From Janthinobacterium sp. (GTDB taxonomy: Bacteria; Pseudomonadota; Gammaproteobacteria; Burkholderiales; Burkholderiaceae_D), in the NCBI RefSeq assembly GCF_009923995.1, contig NZ_RFSK01000002.1, forward strand, positions 62,001-126,000: a stretch of 64,000 bases of DNA, written 5' to 3'. Made by a program: the position numbers and the translations under genes. Positions 38,576 through 49,325 of the stretch are shown here, piece after piece; positions within the stretch are counted from its first letter, which is position 1; every line of letters begins with the position of its first letter. The notes under the pieces are model-generated. The model saw only the letters and a program-made list of their open reading frames with translations, was not told the origin of the DNA and made no database searches.

Positions 38576-38649
38576 AGCGTGGTGGCGCTGTGTCCGCCCC
38601 TGTGTCTGGACAGAATGAGCCTGCCGCCACCACGCGGCCGGCTTTTTTT
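38576..38649 (+). terminator. Terminator after trmB
   Basis: CGTGGTGGCG near 38579-38588 pairs with CGCCACCACG near 38625-38634, with a large inner region that can itself fold. GGCCGGCTTTTTTT follows. The T run supports transcription termination. Confidence 0.7.
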
Positions 38650-38735
38650 ATGGCGCACGGGTATGCGTCTGGCGTGCCGGCTTGGCAGGTAGTCCGAATT
38701 CAGGTAGTCTTATCTTTTTTGCATTGGTTGGGATT

Positions 38736-39755
38736 ATGAGCAAGAAAATACTCGTGACCGGCGCTTCCGGTTTTATCGGCTCGCATACCTGCGTCGAATT
38801 GCTGGCGGCTGGCTTTGACGTGGTCGCCGTGGATAATTTGTGCAATAGCGCGCGCGAAGCCATGGCCCGCGTCGAGCGCATTGCCGGCAAGCGCGTGCCT
38901 TTCTATGAGGCCGATGTGCGCGACCGTGCGGCCATGGCCGCCATCTTGTGCGAGCATGCCATCGATGCGGTGATCCATTTCGCGGGCCTGAAGGCCGTAG
39001 GCGAATCCGTGGCGCAACCGCTGATGTACATGGACAACAATGTGGCGGGCACCGTGGCCCTGCTGGAAGTGCTGGCGGCGGCGAACGTGAAGCGTTTCGT
39101 GTTCAGCTCGTCGGCCACCGTGTACGGCGATCCGGAAGCCTTGCCCATCCTGGAAACGTCGCGTCTGTCCGTGACCAATCCGTATGGCCGCTCCAAGCTG
39201 ATGGTTGAGCAGATTTTGGCTGATCTCGTGCATGCCGATGCCCAGTGGCAAGTGGGGGTGTTGCGCTATTTCAACCCCGTCGGCGCGCATGCCAGCGGCT
39301 TGATCGGCGAAGACCCGGCCGGCATCCCGAACAACCTGATGCCGTTCATCGCCCAGGTAGCCGTGGGCCGCCGCGAGCGCCTGGCCGTGTTCGGCAACGA
39401 CTACGCTACGCCGGACGGCACAGGCGTGCGCGATTACATCCACGTGGTCGACCTGGCGCTGGGCCATGTGGCCGCGCTGCATCGCCTGTTCTCGACAGAC
39501 GGCGGCTTTACTGTCAACCTGGGCACGGGGCACGGCTACAGCGTGCTCGATACCGTGCGCGCCTTCGAGGCCGCCAGCGGCCGCCAGGTGCCCTACGACA
39601 TTGTGCCGCGCCGTCCCGGCGATATCGCCAGCTGCTACGCCTCGGCCGACAAGGCCAAGGAACTGCTGGGCTGGCAAGCTCAGAAAAACATCGACGACAT
39701 GTGCACCGATCACTGGCGCTGGCAGCACCAGAACCCGCAAGGCTATTCAGCGTGA
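38736..39755 (+). CDS. galE: UDP-glucose 4-epimerase
   Basis: 339 residues from the ATG at 38736 (MSKKILVTGASGFIGSHTCVE), the standard GalE length. GalE interconverts UDP-glucose and UDP-galactose with bound NAD. The Rossmann motif is GASGFIGS at residues about 9-16. The catalytic Ser-Tyr-x-x-x-Lys is visible as SSSATVYGDP and NPYGRSKLMVEQ (Tyr near 152, Lys near 156). DYIHVVDLALGH and the late GWQAQKNIDDMC stretch are typical. It could supply UDP-galactose for the polysaccharide exported by the neighbouring cluster. Confidence 0.96.
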   Translation: MSKKILVTGASGFIGSHTCVELLAAGFDVVAVDNLCNSAREAMARVERIAGKRVPFYEADVRDRAAMAAILCEHAIDAVIHFAGLKAVGESVAQPLMYMDNNVAGTVALLEVLAAANVKRFVFSSSATVYGDPEALPILETSRLSVTNPYGRSKLMVEQILADLVHADAQWQVGVLRYFNPVGAHASGLIGEDPAGIPNNLMPFIAQVAVGRRERLAVFGNDYATPDGTGVRDYIHVVDLALGHVAALHRLFSTDGGFTVNLGTGHGYSVLDTVRAFEAASGRQVPYDIVPRRPGDIASCYASADKAKELLGWQAQKNIDDMCTDHWRWQHQNPQGYSA

Positions 39756-39773
39756 AGCAAAGTAGGCACCCAT

Positions 39774-39813
39774 GAAAAATCCCGCTCACACGCAAGTGTG
39801 GCGGGATTTTTCT
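39774..39813. terminator. Bidirectional terminator after galE
   Basis: AAAAATCCCGC pairs with GCGGGATTTTT, and the inner arms CACAC/GTGTG close on a short loop. It is flanked by A and T tracts and lies 19 bases after the galE stop. Confidence 0.92.
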
Positions 39814-39832
39814 TTAGAGTGCCAACAACCCG

Positions 39833-39935
39833 ATGGCGCCTGAAAAATGCACAGGGCTAGACGCCGCCCCGACGACAGTACGCTAGTACGGCGAGGGGCA
39901 GGCAACAACGCCCGGGGCTTTTTCTCAGGCAGCCA
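39833..39935. repeat. Structured intergenic element, copy C (related to A and B)
   Basis: The core GTACGCTAGTACGGCGAG at 39878-39895 matches the core of copy A at 15 of 18 positions, with the same 5-3-10 layout. Outer arms ATGGC-GCCTGAAAAA (39833-39847) and TTTTTCTCAGGCAGCCAT (39919-39935) pair imperfectly with each other and are unlike the arms of A or B. The sequence between core and arms is not obviously shared. The element lies directly after the gdhA stop codon. Confidence 0.5.
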
Positions 39936-41222
39936 TTAAGGGTAGAGACCGCGCACTTCGCGAGCTTGCAGGACGCGCGTGCATGCCAGGATGAAGGTAG
40001 CGGTACGCATCGACACTTTCTTCTCTTGCGACACTTGCCAGACCGCGTCGAACGCTTCGCGCATGATGCGGGTCAGACGGCTGTTGATCTCTTCTTCGGT
40101 CCAGAAGAAGCTCGAGAAGTTCTGTGCCCACTCGAAGTAGCTGACGGTCACGCCGCCGGCGTTGGCCAGCACGTCCGGCACGATCAAGACGCCGCGGTCG
40201 GTCAGGATGTCGTCCGCTGCCGGCAGGGTCGGGCCGTTGGCGCCTTCCAGGATGATCTTGGCGCGGATGACTTGTGCGCGTTCTGCCGTGATCTGCTGTT
40301 CCAGCGCGGCCGGGATCAGGATGTCGCAGTCGATGCCCCAGAAGTCTTCGCGTGGCACGAATGCCTCGGCGCCCGGGAAGCCTTCGACGCTGCCCACTTC
40401 GGCCACGTGTGCCAGCAGTTGCGGGATGTTCAGGCCGCCGGAATGCACGACGGTGGTCTTGTGGTCCTGTACCGCCACCACTTTCGAGCCGGCTTCCGCG
40501 AACATGCGGGCAGCGACGCCGCCCACGTTGCCGAAACCTTGCACGATGACTTTCGCGCCTTCGAGCGACATGCCGACCTTGGCGGCTGCATCGCAACCGA
40601 CGACGAACACGCCGCGGCCCGTCGCATCGCGGCGGCCCAGGCTGCCGCCCAGCGAGATTGGCTTGCCCGTGACCACGCCGGTCGACATATTGCCGCCGAT
40701 CATGGCGTAGCTGTCCATCATCCACGCCATGACTTGTTCATTCGTGTTGACGTCCGGTGCCGGGATATCCTTGTTTGGTCCGATGATCATGCTGATCTCG
40801 CTCGTGTAGCGGCGGGTCAGGCGCTGCAGCTCGCCGCGCGACAGGGTCTTCGGATCGACACGGATACCGCCCTTGGCGCCGCCGTATGGCACGTTGACGG
40901 CGGCATTCTTGACCGTCATCCAGGCCGACAGGGCCATCACTTCCGACAGGGTCACGTCCTGGTGGAAGCGCACGCCGCCTTTACCAGGGCCGCGCGACAG
41001 GTTGTGCTGCACGCGGTAGCCTTCGTAGTGGGCAATGGTGCCGTCATCGCGCTCGATGGGCACGTCGACCGTCAGGATGCGCTTTGGACGCTTCAGCGTT
41101 TCCACCCAGCGCGACAGGTTGCCCAGGTAAGGCGTAACGCGGTCGATCTGCTCGAGGTAGACGCCCCATGGGCCCAGATCTTCGGAATTGAGGTAGGAAG
41201 GAAGTGCGTGCTTGCTGGTCAT
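39936..41222 (-). CDS. gdhA: Glutamate dehydrogenase (Glu/Leu/Phe/Val family)
   Basis: 428 residues from the ATG at 41222 with AGGAG upstream. The enzyme interconverts glutamate and 2-oxoglutarate plus ammonium. The substrate part carries [16 protein letters not shown] and the catalytic Lys region [13 protein letters not shown] near residue 110; the Asp of PAPDVNTNE is also conserved. The nucleotide-binding motif is [11 protein letters not shown] near 215. The size matches the roughly 420-residue hexameric GDHs. Cofactor preference was not determined. It is preceded by a 216-bp gap and a LysR gene on the same strand. Confidence 0.95.
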   Translation of the reverse strand: MTSKHALPSYLNSEDLGPWGVYLEQIDRVTPYLGNLSRWVETLKRPKRILTVDVPIERDDGTIAHYEGYRVQHNLSRGPGKGGVRFHQDVTLSEVMALSAWMTVKNAAVNVPYGGAKGGIRVDPKTLSRGELQRLTRRYTSEISMIIGPNKDIPAPDVNTNEQVMAWMMDSYAMIGGNMSTGVVTGKPISLGGSLGRRDATGRGVFVVGCDAAAKVGMSLEGAKVIVQGFGNVGGVAARMFAEAGSKVVAVQDHKTTVVHSGGLNIPQLLAHVAEVGSVEGFPGAEAFVPREDFWGIDCDILIPAALEQQITAERAQVIRAKIILEGANGPTLPAADDILTDRGVLIVPDVLANAGGVTVSYFEWAQNFSSFFWTEEEINSRLTRIMREAFDAVWQVSQEKKVSMRTATFILACTRVLQAREVRGLYP

Positions 41223-41438
41223 GCTTGATAAGCTCCTGGACAAAACGGTGGGGTAACGCCGAAAAATCCGCAGAGCATCGCGATGAATTTTTCTGGCGTT
41301 CAAAAATGCTGTGGTAGGCGCACCTTAAGGCTGCGCGCAGCGGAACCGCATCGTAGGCGATAGCCTCATGCCCCGGCCAATGCTTTGTGCGCATCCGGTT
41401 ATGCATTTAATGCATAGTTGTGTTGACAGGATTGCCAG

Positions 41439-42416
41439 TCAGGATGGCGCCGTCTCGGTGGCGCGTTTGCGGCGCTTGCCCATGCGCGTCTTGCCGTCCT
41501 GCGACTGCACCAGGTATTGCCACAGGCTTTCGACGATGGGCTTGCCGGGGCGCAGGCCAGACGGGCGTTCGCGGTACAGGCGGATTTCCAGCTCGATTTC
41601 CCAGCCTGGCGCGCCGCCATCGGCGCGTGCCAGGTGTTTGTATTTGACGTCGCGCATGACGGCCGATTCGGGCAGGAAGGCGATGCCGCGTCCTTCCAGC
41701 GCCATCATCTTCAAGCCTTCGGCCATGTCCGTCTCGTAGCAGGTATCGAGGAACAGGGGCACCTTGGCGTCGGCCACCAGCAATTCCACCATGCGCCCCA
41801 GGTAGGCGTTGTTGGTGTAGGAGAGGAAGGGCAGCGGCTCCTTGGCGCTGCCCGGCAGGACGAAATCGGGCACCTTGTCCTGGCCGCAGCGCGCGTACGC
41901 GCGCAGGGTTTCGCGGCCCATCACCAGCATGTCGTAGCGGCCCGGGTCCAGCTGCACCGGCTGGCGCGGATGGTGATAGCACAGCAGCAGGTCGCAGCCG
42001 CCGTCAACCAGCTGCAGCACGGCGTCGTGCACGTTCAGGGCCATCAAACGGCTGTTGATGGGCGCAAACCCTTCTTCCAGCGCCGTCAGCCACTTCGGCA
42101 TGAAGGTCAGCGACAGGGTGTGCGGCACGGCGAAATCGACGCTGGTCTGCGTGGCGGCCCGCTTGCCGCGCAACAGGGCGCGCACGCCGTTGATCTGCCC
42201 CAGCATTTCCAGCGCCTGCTCGTAGAACACGGCGCCGGCCGGTGTCAGCCGCGTGGGATACGAGGTGCGGTCGACCAGGTCGATGCCGAGCCAGTTTTCC
42301 AGCGACTGGATGCGCCGCGAAAAGGCCGGCTGGGTGACGTGGCGCAGGGCAGCGGAACGGCTGAAGTTATGCGTTTCAGCGAGCGAAATGAAGTCTTCCA
42401 GCCATTTGGTTTCCAT
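41439..42416 (-). CDS. LysR-family transcriptional regulator
   Basis: 325 residues. The N-terminal helix-turn-helix is at about residues 18-40 (NFSRSAALRHVTQPAFSRRI), followed by the linker helix and an effector domain (VDFAVPHTLSLTFMPKWLTAL). The C-terminus is unusually basic (TRMGKRRKRATETAPS). It lies upstream of gdhA on the same strand and might regulate it. The inducer is unknown. Confidence 0.92.
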   Translation of the reverse strand: METKWLEDFISLAETHNFSRSAALRHVTQPAFSRRIQSLENWLGIDLVDRTSYPTRLTPAGAVFYEQALEMLGQINGVRALLRGKRAATQTSVDFAVPHTLSLTFMPKWLTALEEGFAPINSRLMALNVHDAVLQLVDGGCDLLLCYHHPRQPVQLDPGRYDMLVMGRETLRAYARCGQDKVPDFVLPGSAKEPLPFLSYTNNAYLGRMVELLVADAKVPLFLDTCYETDMAEGLKMMALEGRGIAFLPESAVMRDVKYKHLARADGGAPGWEIELEIRLYRERPSGLRPGKPIVESLWQYLVQSQDGKTRMGKRRKRATETAPS

Positions 42417-42459
42417 CGCGGCAGCGTTCCGTTATCAAGGACAAGGCAAAGTGAAGTGC

Positions 42460-42941
42460 TCAGGGCGTAGCGGGTGATGCCGCCGGCTGGTACAGCGATG
42501 CCGGCAGGCCGAAGAAGGAGGGCGGGCCCAAGGTCGTGCCCTCGAGCGAGCCGCCCGCGTTCAAGGCCTTGCTGATGGCCGACAGCAGGGAGCTGCGGTC
42601 GGCCAGGTTTTGCATCAGCGCGCGCGGACCGTTGTGGAAGGTATGCTGGGCGATGTCCACGGCGACAACAAAGATTGGCTCGCGGCGCATGGGGAACTCC
42701 ACCCACTCGCTGTCCTCGTCCTGCGCGCGGAAGGTATCGGGCAGGGTCATGTTTTCGGCGCCGGGCAGGTGCGACGCCAGCACCAGGCCGAAGGCTTCCG
42801 GCACCACATCGGCCAGGCGGCGCACGGTGAGATCGTCCTGCACCAGCAACCGTACTTGCGCTTCCACCGCGTCTTCGGCGTCGGGCTGGGCGCCGAGAAT
42901 TTTCACGGCCTGATAGATCAGGTCGGACGAGAGTGTTTCCA

Positions 42942-42942
<1 letters not shown>
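42460..42942 (-). CDS. Conserved hypothetical protein, coupled to recQ
   Basis: 160 residues from the ATG at 42942, whose A is shared with the recQ stop (TGATG). I do not recognise the family. The protein is acidic and soluble without signal peptide or membrane helix; the first half is helical (SSDLIYQAVKILGAQPDAEDAVEAQVR) and it ends Pro/Ala-rich. Translational coupling to recQ makes expression likely. No function is assigned. Confidence 0.75.
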
Positions 42943-44765
<1,823 letters not shown>

Positions 44766-44771
44766 AGTGCC

Positions 44772-45617
44772 TTATTCTGCCCAAACTACCCAGCCGAAGT
44801 GGGCGCTGGCCAGGACCAGCAAGCCAAACACGATGCGGTACCAGGCAAAAAATGTAAAGTCGTGCGAGCTGATGTAGCGCAACAGCCAGCGCACGCACAG
44901 GAAGGCGGAGACGAAGGCGGCGACGGTGCCCAGGCCGAACAGGGGCACGTCGGTGGCCGACAGGATGTCGCGCGCCTTGTACAGCGAATAGAAGGTGGCC
45001 GCCAGCAGGGTCGGGATGGCCAGGAAGAACGAGAATTCGGTGGCCGTCTTGCGCGACAGGCCCAGCAGCATGCCGCCGATGATGGTCGAGCCGGAACGGC
45101 TGGTGCCCGGAATCAGCGCGAACGCCTGGGCACAGCCCACCTTCAAGGCATCGAATGGCGTCATTTCATCGACCGAGTTGACGCGCACGGTGACGGGGTT
45201 GGTGCGCGCGCGGCGCTCCACCAGCAAGATGATGATGCCGCCGATGATGAAGGCCATGGCCACGGGCACGGGCTTGAACAGCGCGTGCTTGATCATCTTG
45301 CCGATGGCCAGGCCGATGACGGCCAGCGGAATGAAGGCGATGGCCACGTTCAGCACGAACTTGCGCGACTTGACTTCGCTGCCGAAGGTGGACAGCACGC
45401 TGCCGATGCGCTGGCGGTATTCCCAGCACACGGCCAGGATGGCGCCGGCCTGGATGGCGATCTCGAAGACATCCATCACGTCCTTGGAGACATCTTGAGT
45501 AAAGTCAAGCAGGCTGCCGGCCAGGATCAGGTGTCCTGTGGACGAAATCGGCAAGAATTCGGTAAAACCTTCGACCAGCCCCATGATGATGGCTTTTAAC
45601 GCAAGAATGAGATCCAT
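44772..45617 (-). CDS. uppP: Undecaprenyl-diphosphatase UppP (BacA)
   Basis: 281 residues from the ATG at 45617. UppP recycles undecaprenyl pyrophosphate at the inner membrane for peptidoglycan and polysaccharide synthesis. Both signature motifs are present: [17 protein letters not shown] (about 16-32) and [13 protein letters not shown] near 170. Eight hydrophobic helices can be traced. Its stop is 6 bases from the recQ start. Over-dosage gives bacitracin resistance in other species. Confidence 0.96.
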   Translation of the reverse strand: MDLILALKAIIMGLVEGFTEFLPISSTGHLILAGSLLDFTQDVSKDVMDVFEIAIQAGAILAVCWEYRQRIGSVLSTFGSEVKSRKFVLNVAIAFIPLAVIGLAIGKMIKHALFKPVPVAMAFIIGGIIILLVERRARTNPVTVRVNSVDEMTPFDALKVGCAQAFALIPGTSRSGSTIIGGMLLGLSRKTATEFSFFLAIPTLLAATFYSLYKARDILSATDVPLFGLGTVAAFVSAFLCVRWLLRYISSHDFTFFAWYRIVFGLLVLASAHFGWVVWAE

Positions 45618-45725
45618 AGATATATAAACGGGTATGAGTGACAGGATGGGGTGACCGCGTGGCGCCAGCAATGCGCGCGGGGTCGAAGCTTACCACGCCG
45701 CAGGCTTGCGAAGCCGATTTGGGTG

Positions 45726-45760
45726 CTGGCGGACGGCCCTTTTTTAGGGCCGTCCGCCAG
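45726..45760. other. Perfect 14-bp hairpin with a seven-base T/A loop
   Basis: CTGGCGGACGGCCC (45726-45739) pairs perfectly with GGGCCGTCCGCCAG (45747-45760) over the loop TTTTTTA. It lies 10 bases downstream of the MFS stop (minus strand). No T tract follows in either direction, so it is not a standard terminator. On the minus-strand RNA the loop reads UAAAAAA. Confidence 0.7.
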
Positions 45761-45770
45761 GCGAGGGCGC

Positions 45771-46919
45771 TCAGGAAACCTGTTTTGCGGGCGCGGCCAG
45801 GCGTGCGCTGGCCGCCACCAGCAGCAGGGCGGCGCCCAGCATGGCGAAGGCGATGTTCAGGCTGGTGGCGTGGGCCACGAAACCGATGACGGCGGGGCCG
45901 GCCAGGATGCCTGCGTAGCCGATGGTGGTAATGGCCGCCACGGCCAGGCTGGCCGGCATGGCGCTCTGGTTGCCCGCCGCCGTAAACAGGATGGGCACGA
46001 TGTTTGCCGCCCCCAGCCCGATCAGCACGAAACCCAGCATGGCCAGGCCCGCCTGGGGCGCCAGCACGGCCAGGAAGAAGCCGCTGGCTGCGCACAGGCC
46101 GCCGAAAGTAAGCACACGCTTTCCGCCAAAGCGGCTGACCACCTTGTCGCCGGTAAAGCGTCCCAGCGTCATGGCGATGGCGAAGGCGGCGTAGCCGAGG
46201 CCGCCCTTGGTTTCTTCCACGCCGCGCGTGGTGGTGAGGAACAGGGCGCTCCAGTCGAGGATGGCACCTTCGGCCAGGAAGACGATGAAGCACAGCAGGC
46301 CGATGAGGATCACGGCGCCGTGCGGCATGACGAACAGGGGCGTCTTTTCGCCGGAGGCGGATGCCGTCGGCAGCAGATGGCCTTGCGCCGCGCCCAGTAC
46401 GCCGCACAGCAGCAGCATCACCACCACGCAGGAGAGCGCGGGAGACAGGCCCAGCCACAGCAGCAGGGCCATGCAGGCGGCACCGGCGAAGCCGCCCACG
46501 CTGAACAGCGCGTGAAAGCCCGACATCATGGCGCCGCCATTGGCTTTTTCGATGATCACGGCCTGGATATTGATGGCCACGTCGAACGTGCCCATGGCCG
46601 CGCCGAAGAGCAGCAGTACCAGGCCCAGTTGCAGCGGCGTGGCCGCCAGGGCCAGGCCGGGCAGGATGGCGGTCAGCAGCAGGCCGGCGCTGACGATGAC
46701 CTTGCGGCAGCCGAACCGGGCCGCCAGCATGCCCGTAAACGGCATCGCGCACAGCGAGCCGGCGCCCAGGCACAGCAGCAAAATGCCCAGGGTGGCTTCG
46801 TCGAGGCCCAGGCGCGACTTGGCGTACGGGACCAGCGGGGCCCAGGCGGCCATGCCGAGGCCGGCGGCAAAGAAGACCAGGCGCGTGGCGCGTTGTTGCA
46901 GGGTGCCGGTGAGATGCAT
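45771..46919 (-). CDS. MFS transporter (YbjJ-like)
   Basis: 382 residues, twelve hydrophobic helices, beginning RLVFFAAGLGMAAWAPLVPYAK. The sequence around MGTFDVAINIQAVIIEKANG and SGFHALFSVGGFAGA matches the small MFS group of E. coli YbjJ and fucose-permease relatives, suggesting a sugar or similar solute. It is encoded 42 bases downstream of a DeoR-type regulator and probably forms one operon with it. Confidence 0.87.
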   Translation of the reverse strand: MHLTGTLQQRATRLVFFAAGLGMAAWAPLVPYAKSRLGLDEATLGILLLCLGAGSLCAMPFTGMLAARFGCRKVIVSAGLLLTAILPGLALAATPLQLGLVLLLFGAAMGTFDVAINIQAVIIEKANGGAMMSGFHALFSVGGFAGAACMALLLWLGLSPALSCVVVMLLLCGVLGAAQGHLLPTASASGEKTPLFVMPHGAVILIGLLCFIVFLAEGAILDWSALFLTTTRGVEETKGGLGYAAFAIAMTLGRFTGDKVVSRFGGKRVLTFGGLCAASGFFLAVLAPQAGLAMLGFVLIGLGAANIVPILFTAAGNQSAMPASLAVAAITTIGYAGILAGPAVIGFVAHATSLNIAFAMLGAALLLVAASARLAAPAKQVS

Positions 46920-46961
46920 GGGAAAGTTTCCAGGGTCAGTGTGTAGGAGTGTCGATCAGAG

Positions 46962-47732
46962 TCAGGCGCGGGCGCGCAATACCTGCACGCCCAGCTGCGC
47001 AAAGGCGGCAGCGTGGGCCGCGTCGGCGTCCGCTTCCAGCACCAGGTGTTGCAGCAAGCCCGTGGCCAGCACGCCGAAGGGGGCGGCCGTGCCCAGCTTG
47101 TCGCTGGTGACGGCCACCACGACGGCCTTGCTGGCGCCCGCGATGCTGCGCTTGAATTCCGCCTCGTCGTAATTGAACGCCGTCACGCCCGCGTCCGCAT
47201 CGGCGCCGCAGGCGCCCAGGAAGCACAGGTCCGGATGCATGCGCTCGACCGTGCGCAGCGCCTGCGGTCCCAGGCTGGCGCCGGCACGCCGGTCGACCCT
47301 GCCGCCAGCCATGATCAGTTCGATTTCCGGGCGTTCCATCAGGGCCATGGCGATGGCCGGGGCGTTGGTGACGACGGTGAGCGCCAAGGGCGGCAAGGCG
47401 CTGGCGATGGCCAGGTTGGTCGAACCCGCGTCGAGAAACAGCACCTGGCCCGCGCGCACGAGGGAGATGGCGGCCTGGGCCAGGCGTTCCTTGCGCTCGG
47501 GCGCTTCCTGCTTGCGCTGCGTCAAGCTGCCGCCATCGGGCGCCAGCGGCAGTGCGCCGCCGTACACGCGCTGGCACAGGCCGGCCGCCGCCATCTCGCG
47601 CAGGTCGCGCCTTATCGTATCTTCGGACACGTCGAGCTGGCGCGCCAGGTCCAGCGCCAGGACCCGGCCATCGGCATGCAATTGTTGCTGGATCAGCGCG
47701 TGGCGCTGTTTGAGGAGGAGGGTGGCGGACAT
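46962..47732 (-). CDS. DeoR-family transcriptional regulator
   Basis: 256 residues. The N-terminal helix-turn-helix has LDVSEDTIRRDLREM at about 33-47, and the sugar-phosphate sensing domain carries LFLDAGSTNLAIA near 99 and the late VVVVAVTSDKLG stretch. DeoR proteins usually sense a phosphorylated sugar and repress their own operon. Four tandem 10-bp repeats start 13 bases upstream of the ATG, a likely own operator. It precedes the MFS gene. Confidence 0.92.
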   Translation of the reverse strand: MSATLLLKQRHALIQQQLHADGRVLALDLARQLDVSEDTIRRDLREMAAAGLCQRVYGGALPLAPDGGSLTQRKQEAPERKERLAQAAISLVRAGQVLFLDAGSTNLAIASALPPLALTVVTNAPAIAMALMERPEIELIMAGGRVDRRAGASLGPQALRTVERMHPDLCFLGACGADADAGVTAFNYDEAEFKRSIAGASKAVVVAVTSDKLGTAAPFGVLATGLLQHLVLEADADAAHAAAFAQLGVQVLRARA

Positions 47733-47744
47733 ATTGAACTTATA

Positions 47745-47784
47745 AACGTGCGTGAATGTGCATAAATATACGCAAACGTGCAGG
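47745..47784. promoter_or_regulatory. Four tandem 10-bp repeats, probable DeoR operator
   Basis: The units are AACGTGCGTG, AATGTGCATA, AATATACGCA and AACGTGCAGG, directly adjacent and one helical turn apart. The first, second and fourth share AAYGTGC; the third is weaker. They lie 13-52 bases before the deoR-type ATG in the 238-bp divergent gap. Confidence 0.65.
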
Positions 47785-47970
47785 ATCCGTCAATGTTTAC
47801 TGGGTGCGGGCAAGTGCCGTTGCGATGCGTTGCATCGCAACGGCATGGCCTGCGCGTGGCATGCCAATGGCAAATGAATTTGCAAAAAAGATAAAGATAC
47901 GTTTATGCTCATCGCCGATATCTTGATACACCTTGGTGTTTGCTCGCCGAGGACTATGGGAAACAGACGG

Positions 47971-48954
47971 ATGAGCGACATTAAACTTTTCAAGTTGGCC
48001 CACGGCCAGGCGCAGGAACTGCAAGGCAGCGTATCGGACCTGGAAAAACCCTTACAGACCCTGATTGAGGCAAACCTCGATACTTTGCTGAGTATCCGTT
48101 TCCTGGCAAGCGAGTATTCCACCGGCAAGACGCATGCGGGCCGCATCGATTCGCTTGGCTTAGATGAGAACAATTGTCCGGTCATCCTCGAGTACAAACG
48201 CTCCGTTGGTGAAAATGTCATCAATCAAGGCCTGTATTACCTGGATTGGTTGATGGACCATCAGGCCGACTTCAAGCTGCTGGTGCTCGACAAGCTGGGC
48301 AAGCCGGCATCGGAGGCGATCGACTGGAGCGCGCCGCGGGTGATTTGCATTGCGGCTGACTTTACCAAGTTCGACAGCCATGCCGTCCAGCAGATAGGCC
48401 GGACGATCGAACTGATCCGTTACCGCCGATTTGCAGAGGACTTGCTGCTGCTTGAGTCCGCGAGCACCGGCATGGATCCGACGCCAAAAAGAGGCTCTGC
48501 CAGGTTGCAGGCATCGGCGTCAGCCAGGTTGGAAATAATGGCTGCAGGTCCGGCCGATGGCGGCGCGAGTAAGCCGACGGGACCAGACAGGGCATTCGTG
48601 GAAGTGCTGGCAGGTCTGTCGGCACCCATGCGTCAGTTGTTGGCCTCGCTGGAGGATTACACGATGTCGTTGGGGGATGATGTGGAGCGCAAGGAATTGC
48701 GCTTGTACCTGGCGTTCAAACGCCTGAAGAACTTTGCAACTGTGGTGATACACAAGAAGAGTTGCCTAACGCTGTACTTGCATATCGACCCTGCCCCTGC
48801 CTTGCCTATCCTGCCAAGAACGCGCGACGTGACCGCCATTGGGCATTGGGGCACGGGGAATCTGGAGGTCAGCATTGGTACGCTCGCGGAACTGGATGCG
48901 GCAAAGCCGTTTATTTTTGCCGCGTATGCAGGCCAGCACGGCGTGAAGCCGTAG
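47971..48954 (+). CDS. DUF5655 protein with NucS/DUF91-like nuclease-fold N-terminus
   Basis: 327 residues from the ATG at 47971; an in-frame ATG at 47905 is less likely. The N-terminal half has the PD-(D/E)xK pattern: Asp in HAGRIDSLGLDENN, Glu-x-Lys in PVILEYKRSVGENVINQGLY (about 56-83). The linker is Ala/Ser-rich. The C-terminal DUF5655 half reads TMSLGDDVERKELRLYLAFK and ends RDVTAIGHWGTGNLEV. The family is often encoded singly and its role is not settled; DNA repair or defence have been considered. Codon use is somewhat less GC-rich than neighbours. Confidence 0.8.
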   Translation: MSDIKLFKLAHGQAQELQGSVSDLEKPLQTLIEANLDTLLSIRFLASEYSTGKTHAGRIDSLGLDENNCPVILEYKRSVGENVINQGLYYLDWLMDHQADFKLLVLDKLGKPASEAIDWSAPRVICIAADFTKFDSHAVQQIGRTIELIRYRRFAEDLLLLESASTGMDPTPKRGSARLQASASARLEIMAAGPADGGASKPTGPDRAFVEVLAGLSAPMRQLLASLEDYTMSLGDDVERKELRLYLAFKRLKNFATVVIHKKSCLTLYLHIDPAPALPILPRTRDVTAIGHWGTGNLEVSIGTLAELDAAKPFIFAAYAGQHGVKP

Positions 48955-48976
48955 CCGCTGGCGGCCTGCGCGAGCA

Positions 48977-49255
48977 TCAGGTGTGCGGTGCCGTGGCCAG
49001 TTCCAGCTGAGTTAGCCAGTGCATCGCATGCTCGCGGCTGGCGCCGCACATTTCCGCCGAGGGCTGCAAGCCGCCGCAAAAGGCGGGGCGCTCCGGCTGG
49101 CCAAAGATCAGGCAGCGGTTGTCGTCGGCCAGCTGGATGCAGCGCACGCCCGCAGGTTTTCCATCCGGCATGCCGGGAATCGGGCTGGTGATGGAGGGCG
49201 CGGTGCAGCAGGCGCCGCACGAGGGGCGGCATGCCAGGGGGGCGGAGGATGACAT
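48977..49255 (-). CDS. YkgJ-family cysteine-cluster protein
   Basis: 92 residues. Cysteines are at CRPSCGACC near residues 9-17, then CIQL, CLIFG, FCGGL and MCGAS, the spacing of the YkgJ/UPF0153 family, which is thought to bind zinc or an iron-sulfur cluster. The role is unknown. It converges on the DUF5655 gene and ends 22 bases from it. Confidence 0.85.
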   Translation of the reverse strand: MSSSAPLACRPSCGACCTAPSITSPIPGMPDGKPAGVRCIQLADDNRCLIFGQPERPAFCGGLQPSAEMCGASREHAMHWLTQLELATAPHT

Positions 49256-49325
49256 GGGATTTCAGGCGGACGGGTGAGGAGCCGACAGTATAGCAAGCCG
49301 GCCCCCTGCGTCACCAGGAGCGCGC

